Below are positions 16,211 to 24,525 of a stretch of 58,954 nt of DNA, piece after piece. The first letter of the stretch is position 1. Every line of letters begins with the position of its first letter. The notes below the pieces were generated by a model. The model was not told the origin of the DNA. It saw only the letters and a list, made by a program, of their open reading frames with translations, and made no database searches. The translations under genes were made by a program, and so were the position numbers. The DNA comes from a virus: positions 1 to 58,954 of IMG/VR virus record IMGVR_UViG_3300044997_000299, one strand, 5' to 3'.

Positions 16211-17119
16211 TTAAGCTCCTGGTGATCCGAAGACTCCTCTAGGATCAGAGAATCCAAAAGAATATCTCTCTCTAGCTTTAAATCTTGTATTACCAGTGTC
16301 AAAGTCACCTTCAATCGCTGTTCTTAATGGAGCTCTTACAAAATGCTTAAGTCCATTAGGAGCATCAGTCATGATGAAAAACGCATCACTATCAGTTAAG
16401 AAATTGTTGATTCTATAACCCTCTGGAATCATTCCCATATTCTTAAGTGCATTGATATCGTTATCAGCAGTGCTAACTCTAAGAGGTGATTTTAAAATTC
16501 TCTCTGCAGTAAATTGTAATTCTTTTGGAATTATTAATTTTCTGCCTTGTAGAGCAATTTTTAATCCTCTCTCGTCAACAAATGCTTGAATGTCGATTAA
16601 AGATTGTTCAAGTGAAGTTTCGGATAAATCAGCTGCTGTTGATAATTCATTACTGAAAGTTCCGCCACTTACTAGAGGATGATCAGTAGCACAAAGCTCT
16701 TTTCCATCTCCTCCAGGGAAGCTTGAACTAAACGCATTGTTTAGTACAGCCGCCGCTTTAACTTGTTTTGTGTTAGCCATAGATCTTGCTAACGCTCTTG
16801 TGTAACGAGCCGCTAATCGATCATACAAATTATCTTCAATTGCTTCTTCAGTAATTGCAAAAGCAAGAGCAATAGTTTCATGTGTGTATCTAGCTGTAAA
16901 GCTTTCTACTGCATCATCAAATTCTACTGCTGCACCTTCATTTTTTACTGGAGCAGAACCAAAACCTGATAACATTACTTCCTCCTCGAAAGCTCTGTCT
17001 GAAGTTTCAGTTGAAAATATTTCAGTATGCTGATTTTCGTATCGTGCATATTCCAAGCCGAACAAAGCGTTCAGACCTGGCTCTAGTTCTTTAACTAGTT
17101 GTGCTCTTGAAATAGCCAT
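16211..17119 (-). CDS. Major capsid protein, HK97 fold (Mu gpT-like)
   Basis: This 302-aa protein begins MAISRAQLVKELEPGLNALF. It has a beta-hinge region PVKNEGAAVEFDDAVESFTA, then RYTHETIALAFAITEEAIED and the ALARSMANTKQ spine helix. A P-domain segment LKIALQGRKLIIPKELQFTA follows, and the end is RYSFGFSDPRGVFGSPGA. The order and residues resemble the gpT group of HK97-fold capsid proteins. Its location follows scaffold-like and small head genes, and a strong terminator follows it. It forms the icosahedral shell. Confidence 0.85.
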   Translation of the reverse strand: MAISRAQLVKELEPGLNALFGLEYARYENQHTEIFSTETSDRAFEEEVMLSGFGSAPVKNEGAAVEFDDAVESFTARYTHETIALAFAITEEAIEDNLYDRLAARYTRALARSMANTKQVKAAAVLNNAFSSSFPGGDGKELCATDHPLVSGGTFSNELSTAADLSETSLEQSLIDIQAFVDERGLKIALQGRKLIIPKELQFTAERILKSPLRVSTADNDINALKNMGMIPEGYRINNFLTDSDAFFIMTDAPNGLKHFVRAPLRTAIEGDFDTGNTRFKARERYSFGFSDPRGVFGSPGA

Positions 17120-17131
17120 AGTTTAAACTCC

Positions 17132-17710
17132 TTATGCTTTGCCGACGGTACCAGCACGGTACTCGTGAGCGTTAATTAATACTAGTACACCAACATTTGA
17201 TGTAGTCTGATCAGAGTTATCTGGATCTTGAGATATATCAATTGCTTTAAGTACAAAAGTTGTTGCCGCAGAAATTGTTGAGGCATCCAATGCTTCTTTT
17301 GATACTCCTGAGAGTGTACTTCCAACTGTAGCCACAATACTGTAGTTTCCAAACAAATCAGCATTTGGGAATGATTCGTCAGATGCGATTGAGTAAACTA
17401 CATTTGGGTCATCTATTACATTGGCAATAATGTTATTCGCACTTATTGAACCAGGGTAAAAGTTTTTAAAAGTTGGCTTTTGTGTTGTAGGATCAGTATA
17501 AAACACTCCATTAAATACTCCAACAACAGGATTGTCACCAGCAGCCGCTCTTTCGATTGTACCATTAGTAACAGTTTTAACTAGATCCCCTTGAAATATG
17601 GCTGTGCCATAATTTTTCAAGATTCTATATCTGTTTTGAGAGTTATTAAACGGCGTGCCACCAAGCATCCTAACAGGTGTTAAGCCAGATGGTTTTTGTG
17701 TGTTAGCCAT
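17132..17710 (-). CDS. Head protein upstream of capsid gene (decoration-like), 192 aa
   Basis: A beta-rich protein (MANTQKPSGLTPVRMLGGTP) with IFQGDLVKTVTNGTIERAAA and VVGVFNGVFYTDPTTQKPTF. The first 100 residues resemble small trimeric head-decoration folds, in which a GDLV strand and a PVVGV strand recur. Immediate adjacency to the capsid gene fits. The assignment is by pattern; it could also be a minor head protein. Confidence 0.65.
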   Translation of the reverse strand: MANTQKPSGLTPVRMLGGTPFNNSQNRYRILKNYGTAIFQGDLVKTVTNGTIERAAAGDNPVVGVFNGVFYTDPTTQKPTFKNFYPGSISANNIIANVIDDPNVVYSIASDESFPNADLFGNYSIVATVGSTLSGVSKEALDASTISAATTFVLKAIDISQDPDNSDQTTSNVGVLVLINAHEYRAGTVGKA

Positions 17711-17768
17711 AGTTTTTTATTCCTATTTTATTTTAAGTTTAATAACTCGATGGTCTATTTCTAAAAAA

Positions 17769-18245
17769 TTATTTTTTAGATCCTCCACCGAATGTCACAC
17801 GAGATTGTCTATCAATATTAATAGGCATCTCAGGTCGTTGTTCCTTTAAAACGTCTTGGTCAACCGCGTCCATTTGTTGTTTTGTCTTACTCCTAAAGTA
17901 ATTCTTGCGCGATTCCACGATTTCCTCAGGTATCCTAGCCAACAATAGGCCACCAACCCCAACTACGCCTGCGTGTCTTCCTTCAGAGATAACTGGATAA
18001 TCATTCTCTCCAATTTGAGATTTTAATTCCTCAGCTCGTACTAATTCATATCCTTCTCTTAGTTTTTTAGATACATTTGCAGTATCTTGAAAACCCATTG
18101 TCTCTGCTCTAATCCAACGATGATGAAATCCAGTTGGTGGCGGAGGCGCATCTAGACTTGATGGTGGAGTCCAAACTTTTTTTCTTAGATCTTTTGATCT
18201 TTGCTCAGACTCGCGCGAAACCCTTTTATTTTCTTCTTTTTTCAT
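17769..18245 (-). CDS. Conserved head-module protein, 158 aa
   Basis: A very basic N-terminus (MKKEENKRVSRESEQRSKDL) precedes a Pro-rich segment (WTPPSSLDAPPPPTGFHHRW), then the conserved-looking IRAETMGFQDTANVSKKL and REGYELVRAEEL. I know similar proteins from marine phages between scaffold and capsid genes, without a known role. It is probably a head assembly factor. Confidence 0.7.
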   Translation of the reverse strand: MKKEENKRVSRESEQRSKDLRKKVWTPPSSLDAPPPPTGFHHRWIRAETMGFQDTANVSKKLREGYELVRAEELKSQIGENDYPVISEGRHAGVVGVGGLLLARIPEEIVESRKNYFRSKTKQQMDAVDQDVLKEQRPEMPINIDRQSRVTFGGGSKK

Positions 18246-18256
18246 TTTAGCTCCTT

Positions 18257-19285
18257 TTAGTTTTTCACATATTTCGCGTATTCTTCAGGTGGCACCCCTA
18301 ATTTTTTAGAAATAGCCAACTGTGATTTGGTGAGTCTCACAGTCCTGCGTCCAGTTTGATTTCTATTAGCAGTTGCAACGTTTTGGACGACTTTACGTGG
18401 CTCCTGTTTATTCTCATCAACTTCTAGTTGAGAGTTAGCAAACTTTTGAGGAAAATAATCTCTCAATCGTTTATCTAATTCATTATAGTACTCATCACTA
18501 TCTACTTCAATACCCTCACTTTTTATCTTTGCATCAATTTTTAATGCGGCATCTGTCATGATGTCATCATTTAGAAACCAATCATTTTTCTCAGCCCATT
18601 TTCTAGCTTTTTCGCTAGTTTTGGGCATGTTTGCATAAATTTGTTCTTCATTAAATTGCTGTTTAGGAGCAATTTTGGCTTTTTCAGCTTCTTGCTCTCT
18701 CATATATTTTGTATTTGAAAGTCTTTCTTTTTCTATAGAAATTTGAACTAATCTCTGATTAGCTTTTGATATTGCTACAGCATCTTGAGATTCAATTGCC
18801 GATTGAAGTTCTCTCGTTGCTTGAATTTGATCAGATTCCACCCTAGCCTCAAATTCTTTTAAGTAACTTTCTTCTATTTTTGGAAATCTTATTTTAACTT
18901 CCTCAACTTGTTTTTGTAAACCTTTTGCATATTGAAGTGCAGCTTTTTCTCTTCTTTGAGCTTCTCGCATTTTGCCTGTAAGTTCATTTATTCGTAACCT
19001 TACATCTTTTGAATATGATGAAAGATCATCGGGTTTTGATTGAGGTTTAGAATCTTTAGATTCTGTGGTGTTTGTTTTTTCAGTTTCCTCTTGTACTTGT
19101 ATTTCAACTTTATCATCTTTATGTTGATTAACAATTGTGCCTTCAGGAATAACTTCTTCGCTGACTATTTTTACTTTTTCGTTCTCTTTTTTGCTTTCTT
19201 GAACAACAACATCTTTATCTTCATAACCGTCAGTATCTAACTCAACAGTTTTTTGACTTGGTTTTAGTATTTCAGTTTCTGACAT
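18257..19285 (-). CDS. Putative scaffolding protein, acidic coiled coil
   Basis: The 342-aa chain is highly charged. Residues 1-90 are acidic and low-complexity (KENEKVKIVSEEVIPEG), residues about 95-215 form long helices with coiled-coil character (MREAQRREKAALQYAKGLQK), and the C-terminal 40 residues are basic (ANRNQTGRRTVRLTKSQLAI). This architecture, with a basic tail that docks on the capsid protein, is typical of phage scaffolds, and the gene is two genes upstream of the capsid. No protease gene was identified nearby. Confidence 0.72.
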   Translation of the reverse strand: MSETEILKPSQKTVELDTDGYEDKDVVVQESKKENEKVKIVSEEVIPEGTIVNQHKDDKVEIQVQEETEKTNTTESKDSKPQSKPDDLSSYSKDVRLRINELTGKMREAQRREKAALQYAKGLQKQVEEVKIRFPKIEESYLKEFEARVESDQIQATRELQSAIESQDAVAISKANQRLVQISIEKERLSNTKYMREQEAEKAKIAPKQQFNEEQIYANMPKTSEKARKWAEKNDWFLNDDIMTDAALKIDAKIKSEGIEVDSDEYYNELDKRLRDYFPQKFANSQLEVDENKQEPRKVVQNVATANRNQTGRRTVRLTKSQLAISKKLGVPPEEYAKYVKN

Positions 19286-19303
19286 TTTAGCTCCTTTTTA
19301 TTC

Positions 19304-19765
19304 TTAATATGTATGCAATATATCCTCTGGATTATTGATTGTTGCGATGATTTCATCATCGTTTAAAATTCGAACTTCTCCGCCATCTATTTTGAAACGG
19401 CTTCCTGCATATCTTCCAAAAATGATCCATTGATTTTCTTTACACCACGCACCCAATGGAAATTTTTTTCTATCTCTGTAACAAAGAGATCCCATTTTTA
19501 AAACTAAACCTACAACTGTAGTTTGTTGAATTGTGGATTGTGTTACATCAGAATAAATTATTCCACCTTTAGTTTTTTGCGGACCAGAATATGGAAGAAC
19601 TAAAATTCTCCAACCTGTAGGTGTAGGTAATTTATCAATTAATTTTTCATCAAGAGATGATGAATCGAGATAGAGTTTTTCTACCTCTTCCTTGGTCTTA
19701 TATGCATTTAAGAGACCGTTTTCTTTCGAATCAGTCTCGGGCGCCTGAGGCGTTGTCGTCGTCAT
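19304..19765 (-). CDS. groES: GroES-like co-chaperonin (Cpn10)
   Basis: This 153-aa protein has a variable 48-residue N-terminal extension, then a Cpn10 domain. PTPTGWRILVLPYSGPQKTK leads into the mobile loop around 64-73 (KTKGGIIYSD), where the hydrophobic tripeptide should contact GroEL. It is followed by VVGLVLKMGSLCYRDRK, GAWCKENQWIIFGRYAG and EVRILNDDEIIATI. Known phage GroES homologues (such as T4 gp31) replace host GroES so that large capsid proteins can fold. The place next to the scaffold and capsid genes fits that role. Confidence 0.88.
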   Translation of the reverse strand: MTTTTPQAPETDSKENGLLNAYKTKEEVEKLYLDSSSLDEKLIDKLPTPTGWRILVLPYSGPQKTKGGIIYSDVTQSTIQQTTVVGLVLKMGSLCYRDRKKFPLGAWCKENQWIIFGRYAGSRFKIDGGEVRILNDDEIIATINNPEDILHTY

Positions 19766-19946
19766 TTAGCTCCTGTTTTTTTAACAAGTCCGTTAGGTCT
19801 TGTAGCAGATCATCAAGTGATCTGATTTGACCTATTATATATTGATATGTTGTAAAATTGTCAACACCTATGATAATTTTATCACACAACAAGGATCTTT
19901 TCTCTTTTATCCTTTTTTGAATGTACCTTAATGTATCAAAATCCAT
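19731..19946 (-). CDS. Small conserved helical protein, 71 aa
   Basis: A compact helical protein (MDFDTLRYIQKRIKEKRSLL, then YQYIIGQIRSLDDLLQDLTD). It overlaps the GroES gene by 35 bases and follows the 54-aa gene after two bases. Similar proteins precede GroES in other ocean phages, by my recollection. The function is unknown; helix pairing suggests a dimer. Confidence 0.72.
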   Translation of the reverse strand: MDFDTLRYIQKRIKEKRSLLCDKIIIGVDNFTTYQYIIGQIRSLDDLLQDLTDLLKKQELNDDDNASGARD

Positions 19947-19948
19947 AA

Positions 19949-20113
19949 TTACATCTTGTGAAATCTGCCTTTTCTTTTGTAATTCTTCCAGTTACATATA
20001 ATCTCCAAAACGTTATCTTTGCTATCTACAATTTTAAATATATGACCTGTTTCTGTAGAATGTATCCAATGTTGCATATAATCGTTAATTACTATCTTTT
20101 TTTTTCTAGGCAT
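19949..20113 (-). CDS. Small basic protein, 54 aa
   Basis: The frame starts MPRKKKIVINDYMQHWIHST, continues ETGHIFKIVDSKDN and ends in KNYKRKGRFHKM. ATG at 20113 lies inside the end of the methyltransferase gene (22-base overlap), and the TAA at 19949 falls two bases before the next start. The coding pattern and gap-filling position support a real gene. It is basic and may bind nucleic acid; no family is known. Confidence 0.65.
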   Translation of the reverse strand: MPRKKKIVINDYMQHWIHSTETGHIFKIVDSKDNVLEIICNWKNYKRKGRFHKM

Positions 20114-20655
20114 ATTTTATTTTCACCTTTATCTAATATTTCAAAATTATAATATTTTAAGCATTTAGATACTGTATCCATATCAAATTTTTGATAATCG
20201 TCAAAAACAAATCTTGAATTTATAATACTGCGTTCAGCAAAAAATACTGCTTCATTTAATACATCTTTTGTCATATGAGGACCGTCAAAATGAACCAATA
20301 TAAAATTATTATATTCTGGATAACGTCGCATAAATTCTCTATCTGTCATATGATATAATTTAAATTCTTTATAATCAGATAAATCTTTTTCTAACTGCAA
20401 TCGCATTTCATTTGTGTAATCAGCAGTGAAAGAAGGGGAATTGTCGTAATGTTGATAGTTTAAATTTCCATAGGGATCTATGCCGATGTGAGTATATTGT
20501 TTTGGACAGTTTAATCTAAAACCGTCCATTATAATTTTAGAACCAAGCCCTTCGCGAACCCCTATCTCACAAGTTAAAACGTTATCTGATTTTAATTTTA
20601 TGTTTCGTACCCAATTATCAAGTAAATTGTAATCTTTACTGTCACCACGGATCAT
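20092..20655 (-). CDS. Class I SAM-dependent methyltransferase-like protein
   Basis: This 187-aa Rossmann-type protein has motif I TCEIGVREGLGSKIIMDGF (residues 28-46), an acidic loop at the second strand (HIGIDPYGNLN, 56-65) and motif IV-like FILVHFDGPH. This matches the Methyltransf_24/TylF-like group, which act on small molecules or sugars. The target is unknown. It overlaps the 65-aa gene by four bases. Glycosyltransferases elsewhere in the window could share a surface-modification pathway, but this is only an inference. Confidence 0.72.
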   Translation of the reverse strand: MIRGDSKDYNLLDNWVRNIKLKSDNVLTCEIGVREGLGSKIIMDGFRLNCPKQYTHIGIDPYGNLNYQHYDNSPSFTADYTNEMRLQLEKDLSDYKEFKLYHMTDREFMRRYPEYNNFILVHFDGPHMTKDVLNEAVFFAERSIINSRFVFDDYQKFDMDTVSKCLKYYNFEILDKGENKICLEKKR

Positions 20656-20849
20656 TCAATAATTTTTTTTTCTCTAGTGACATGACCTAAAACAACACCT
20701 TTATGTTCACCTTCCTTTATCATATAACCATGCGTTCCATTACCATTAATTTCTACTTCTTTTCGACTTTTTAAAAGAACATTATTTTTTTCTTGAATTT
20801 TTTTTGTAATATAATTCTTTACAATTAAGTCTTTTAATCTTTCTAACAT
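20652..20849 (-). CDS. Small hypothetical protein, 65 aa
   Basis: A basic helical N-terminus (MLERLKDLIVKNYITKKIQE) precedes a short strand-rich tail (GTHGYMIKEGEHKGVVLGHV). It is coupled to both neighbours by one-base and four-base overlaps. No family is recognised. Confidence 0.65.
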   Translation of the reverse strand: MLERLKDLIVKNYITKKIQEKNNVLLKSRKEVEINGNGTHGYMIKEGEHKGVVLGHVTREKKIIE

Positions 20850-21280
20850 TATCCATTCTCCTGATCTTTTGCTTGAGATCTGTTCGCCATTGTTCTAGCA
20901 ACAGATTCTGCAGATCTTCCTACAACATAACCACCAAGACCTATTTGCAGTAATGTCCAAACATCATCAGGTAATTCTACAATTATAATAGATGATTTAA
21001 AAAAATATAATATGAGAGGCCCTAAAACATAATTCCATATTAAAATAAAAATCAATACATACATTAATAATGGTCGCCAACTTGCTGCAAACCAACCTGC
21101 TTTTGCTTCAGCTTCAACTACTTTAGCAGCTGCTTGAAGTTCCGCTGTGTTAGATTGTAATAATTGAATTTGTAATTGTGCTTTTAATTTTTCTTGTAAA
21201 TCTTTATCGGTGACAGCTTTATCAATTGTATTGAATAATATTTTAGCTAATGGTGCGACAGCACCTAACATTTGAATCAT
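20849..21280 (-). CDS. Holin, GTA_holin_3TM-like
   Basis: This 143-aa protein has an amphipathic helical N-terminal half (AELQAAAKVVEAEAKA) and two clear membrane segments at about 70-94 (PLLMYVLIFILIWNYVLGPL) and 106-121 (DVWTLLQIGLGGYVVG). The ASWRP...ELPDDVWTLLQIGLGGYVVGRS pattern matches the gene-transfer-agent holin family. It would form the lesion that releases the M15 lysin. It lies about 8 kb from the lysins in the same late transcript. Confidence 0.82.
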   Translation of the reverse strand: MIQMLGAVAPLAKILFNTIDKAVTDKDLQEKLKAQLQIQLLQSNTAELQAAAKVVEAEAKAGWFAASWRPLLMYVLIFILIWNYVLGPLILYFFKSSIIIVELPDDVWTLLQIGLGGYVVGRSAESVARTMANRSQAKDQENG

Positions 21281-21699
21281 TAAAATATGCCTTTAAAAAC
21301 CTTTTTTTTAACTTGGATTTCTTTCTGACCCATTGAAGAACCACCTTCTATTCCCATTTTATCATTGTGAATCATTCCGCCATCTTTCAAGCCTCGTGAC
21401 ATAGGACCTTTTTTAGGAGGAACTCCATATTTTTTGCCTCCGGATAATCCACCCATTTTCATTCCAGGTTTTTTTTCTTCCTCTTCTTTTTTTCCTACAA
21501 ATCCACTTAATGGCGCAATCATAGCAGCTGGATTATTTAAGGGTGTTGGCGCAGTAGATTTTTTTCCACCCAACAATGCTGAACCAGCCATTCCTGCAAG
21601 TGCTCCAATAGCTGCAATTTCTAAACCAGTCATTGCTTTTATCGGTTTTTGTTTTATTTGTTTTTTAGGCTTTTGGCCTTTTTTAGCTCCGCTCATCAT
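21280..21699 (-). CDS. Gly/Lys-rich virion-region protein, 139 aa
   Basis: The protein has a basic N-terminus (MMSGAKKGQKPKKQIKQKP), one small-residue hydrophobic helix (GLEIAAIGALAGMAGSALLG, about 25-44), then Met/Gly/Lys-rich low-complexity sequence with several KxGG motifs (MKMGGLSGG, LKDGGMIHN). It ends in KKKVFKGIF, a tail also seen at the end of the 67-aa protein (11172-11375). The membrane-active segment suggests an ejected or internal component. No family is assigned. Confidence 0.6.
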   Translation of the reverse strand: MMSGAKKGQKPKKQIKQKPIKAMTGLEIAAIGALAGMAGSALLGGKKSTAPTPLNNPAAMIAPLSGFVGKKEEEEKKPGMKMGGLSGGKKYGVPPKKGPMSRGLKDGGMIHNDKMGIEGGSSMGQKEIQVKKKVFKGIF

Positions 21700-21974
21700 G
21701 TGAATTTTTTATTGCTCATTGCCATTTGTTTATGCATTCGAATTAAACCACCGTCTGCTTTTTTCATAATGCCACCTTTTTTCTTAATGACACCTCTACC
21801 TTTTAAAATATCTTTCATAGTCACCTTGCCATCACCTGTTAAATCTGGAAAACTTTTTTTCTTTATTCGTCCACCTTCTTTTTTTCCAACTTTTTTGGCA
21901 GTAGAAGGAGTTTTTTTAATTTCTTTCATCATTTTATCTTTAGGACTTCTCTCTTTTGTAGAATCATATGGCAT
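21696..21974 (-). CDS. Basic protein with a dockerin/EF-hand-like loop, 92 aa
   Basis: The protein is very Lys-rich but holds one acidic island, FPDLTGDGKVTMKDILKGRG (residues about 42-61). There D-x-T-G-D-G-K-V-T-x-x-D matches the calcium-binding loop of dockerins and EF-hands. KKADGGLIRMHKQMAM follows. A single loop could bind calcium when dimerised. It lies between the portal and the holin, overlapping the latter's upstream neighbour by four bases. Confidence 0.65.
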   Translation of the reverse strand: MPYDSTKERSPKDKMMKEIKKTPSTAKKVGKKEGGRIKKKSFPDLTGDGKVTMKDILKGRGVIKKKGGIMKKADGGLIRMHKQMAMSNKKFT

Positions 21975-21977
21975 TTT

Positions 21978-24323
21978 TTACTCCTTTTTTTGCGTAGGTT
22001 TTTTTAAATCTTGTTTTAATTTAGCTTCTGCTATGTTTATTCTCTTTTTTCCTAATTCTTCATTTAAATTAAGTTTGTCCTCTTGTAAAGTCTGCTGAGC
22101 ACTGAACTTATTACGTTCAAAATTCATTTTTTTAGCTTCTTCAACAGCTTTTCTTTGAATATCCATGGCTTTGAGGTCTAATTCACGTTGTTTTAAACCA
22201 ATTAATGGGTCTTGCCCCTTCTGAGCATCAAATTGTGTCTCCATTTGAGCCAATTCTTGTGTCATTTTTGCTTGTCTTTTTGCCACTTCACTATCAAATT
22301 CAATGGCAAATGCATCTTCATCGCTTTGTTGAAGCTGTATCATAGCTGAATTACTTTGAAAGTCAGCTAAAACTTGTTGTTTTATTTTTAAACTTACATG
22401 TTCCATTAAATGACCTTGTAGTAATGCATAAACTTGAGGATTAATCTGCACCATTCTACTCATCATAAATGCCATATGGGCTGCAATGTGTGCATCATGA
22501 TCTTGTTGTGGAAACGCTTTCGGTAAAACCATTTGTAATGCACCTGTATTTTCAATAGCTGGATCTAATGGTCGAGGTGGTTCAGGAGGTGGTTTTAAAA
22601 TTCCATTAATATTTTTAACTCCAAGTGCTTCATACATGCGTCTGTAAGCTTCATGGATATTGTGCATCTGTGGATTAGTTTGAGCTAATTGCAATTCAGC
22701 TTGTGCAACTTGTATTCGTTGTGTCATAGAAAATATGTCAGGATCTGCCACTGGAATAATGTCTACTCTTCTATCAAAATCTTGAGCTTTAATTTTTCTC
22801 TCACCGCCATAAACATCGTATGGATACTCTGGTGGTAAATAATCTGCAAACACTTGTGCAAGAATTTTAAATTCTTGTTTCATTGCGTAATAACATCGTT
22901 TGTGGATTGCGGACATAACTTTTGAACCACGTTCTAATAATGCCATTGTTGTTCCAACAGGTGCTTGTTGATTCATGTCACCAATTTGCATATCAGCAAT
23001 CGAAGCAAATCTTTTTCCTGACTCAACACAATAATTTAACAAACTAAATAATGTTCCACTGGGTTCTTTGAAAGGAAGTAATTGAAATTGATCTTTTATA
23101 TTACCGCCCGGAGCATCTACATCTCTAAATTCACCTGGTTGCAGTGGCTCAGAATCATCTCTTATTCTCATTCCTCTAGATTTAAATCCAGCAGGTAAAT
23201 TAGATAATGTTCCCGCATCAAGTAATTGTCTTAAAGCTGAAGTTGCAGTTCTGGATAAACCACCAATCATATGAATTAAACCAAAGCCATAAAATCCTAA
23301 ACCAGGTAAAAATTTAAAATGAACGAAATAATTTTTTCTTTTTTTCATTAAATCATCAGGATTATAATTTCTGTAAATAGATAATACTTTTTGAGAATCT
23401 TCATCGATCGTTACGATATATGGGACTTTAATATTTCCCTCTTCTTCAAAGTTAGGTAAATCTAAAAATGTATGTACTTCAATTAAATTATAAGTATCCT
23501 CAGCTGTTTCAGGAGTTGGTGATATACCTTCTAGTTCATTCACTTTATCTTTTGCATCATTTTGAGAATAGTAGGGTTTTGGCAAATTAATGTCTAAATA
23601 CATTCCTGAAATTTGCATTTTTTTTAATTCGTTTGAATTCATTTTTACAACTTGTGTAATTCGTTGAGCATCTTGCAGATCTGTTGCATTATAAGGAACT
23701 ATTAAATCTTCTGCTGGTATAAATTTTGAAACTGCCCTCTGCATTAATTCATCGTAGTAAACTTTTTTAAATGCTGAACCTGCAAGTGGAAGATAAAATA
23801 ACATTTGATCAAAGTCAGGAGTATATTCTTCCATTTTGTCCATGAGCATATAATTCATGAAATCTTTTACTCTTTGAGCTTGTTGTATTTTTTCTTCTGT
23901 CTCTGCTCCAATAACCTCTGTTCTTACTGGGCCAGAGCTTGGTAGTAATTCTTTAATTGCTTGTGCTTGAAATTGTGTTACTGATTCTGCAAGAAGAGGG
24001 TGTGTTACTCCTGATGCTCCAATAAATGGTCTCGTTAAAGATTGATACTTGAATCCCAAAAGATCTAATCCTTTAACATAACCTTGAACCCAATCATCTC
24101 GTGAAGTTCTGTCATAATTTACTTCAGTAACTAATTGATATCCTATTTTTTTCAATTCTTGTTCATCTAATTTTTCTGCAAGATTTGCAAAAAAATTTTC
24201 CTGCTCTCCCTCTTCGGGTAAGGGCTCACCAGCTATGAGATTATTTTCTTCATCAATAACTGTAGTCACCGGTTCTGGAATAGTACCAACAGTTTCTTCA
24301 ATTTGAATATCTTCTTCTGCCAT
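21978..24323 (-). CDS. Portal protein, large P22-like type
   Basis: The 781-aa product has an acidic N-terminus, then SRDDWVQGYVKGLDLLGFKY, PFIGASGVTHPLLAESVTQF, QAQAIKELLPSSGPVRTEVI and PLAGSAFKKVYYDELMQRAV, and a long helical C-terminal barrel (about 640-770). The length and order match the long portals of P22-like and marine podoviruses, which form the dodecameric DNA gate bound by terminase. It lies between TerL and the head genes, as expected. The C-terminal barrel is rich in Gln and Lys. Confidence 0.85.
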   Translation of the reverse strand: MAEEDIQIEETVGTIPEPVTTVIDEENNLIAGEPLPEEGEQENFFANLAEKLDEQELKKIGYQLVTEVNYDRTSRDDWVQGYVKGLDLLGFKYQSLTRPFIGASGVTHPLLAESVTQFQAQAIKELLPSSGPVRTEVIGAETEEKIQQAQRVKDFMNYMLMDKMEEYTPDFDQMLFYLPLAGSAFKKVYYDELMQRAVSKFIPAEDLIVPYNATDLQDAQRITQVVKMNSNELKKMQISGMYLDINLPKPYYSQNDAKDKVNELEGISPTPETAEDTYNLIEVHTFLDLPNFEEEGNIKVPYIVTIDEDSQKVLSIYRNYNPDDLMKKRKNYFVHFKFLPGLGFYGFGLIHMIGGLSRTATSALRQLLDAGTLSNLPAGFKSRGMRIRDDSEPLQPGEFRDVDAPGGNIKDQFQLLPFKEPSGTLFSLLNYCVESGKRFASIADMQIGDMNQQAPVGTTMALLERGSKVMSAIHKRCYYAMKQEFKILAQVFADYLPPEYPYDVYGGERKIKAQDFDRRVDIIPVADPDIFSMTQRIQVAQAELQLAQTNPQMHNIHEAYRRMYEALGVKNINGILKPPPEPPRPLDPAIENTGALQMVLPKAFPQQDHDAHIAAHMAFMMSRMVQINPQVYALLQGHLMEHVSLKIKQQVLADFQSNSAMIQLQQSDEDAFAIEFDSEVAKRQAKMTQELAQMETQFDAQKGQDPLIGLKQRELDLKAMDIQRKAVEEAKKMNFERNKFSAQQTLQEDKLNLNEELGKKRINIAEAKLKQDLKKPTQKKE

Positions 24324-24324
24324 T

Positions 24325-24525
24325 TTAAAAAATTTTTGTTAATTTTAATCTAGCTAATTTTTGACCTCTAGAAACTATACCACCTGATTTTAATTTTACG
24401 CCGTATTTTTTCTTTTGACCCTCTAAACCTAGTCCTGTTTCTTGAACTTGGCTTAATTGATCTTTGATTGTTGCCTCTGCACTTGTACCTTTTTTAATAT
24501 AATCAGCTATAAATTTATCAAACAT
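24325..24525 (-). CDS. Small basic protein upstream of portal, 66 aa
   Basis: The protein reads MFDKFIADYIKKGTSAEATI, then QETGLGLEGQKKKYGVKLKS and a C-terminus GGIVSRGQKLARLKLTKIF. The SGGIV and basic tail resemble the other small KxGG proteins in this module. It abuts the portal gene and overlaps the 897-aa gene by one base. It is possibly a virion accessory protein. Confidence 0.62.
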   Translation of the reverse strand: MFDKFIADYIKKGTSAEATIKDQLSQVQETGLGLEGQKKKYGVKLKSGGIVSRGQKLARLKLTKIF

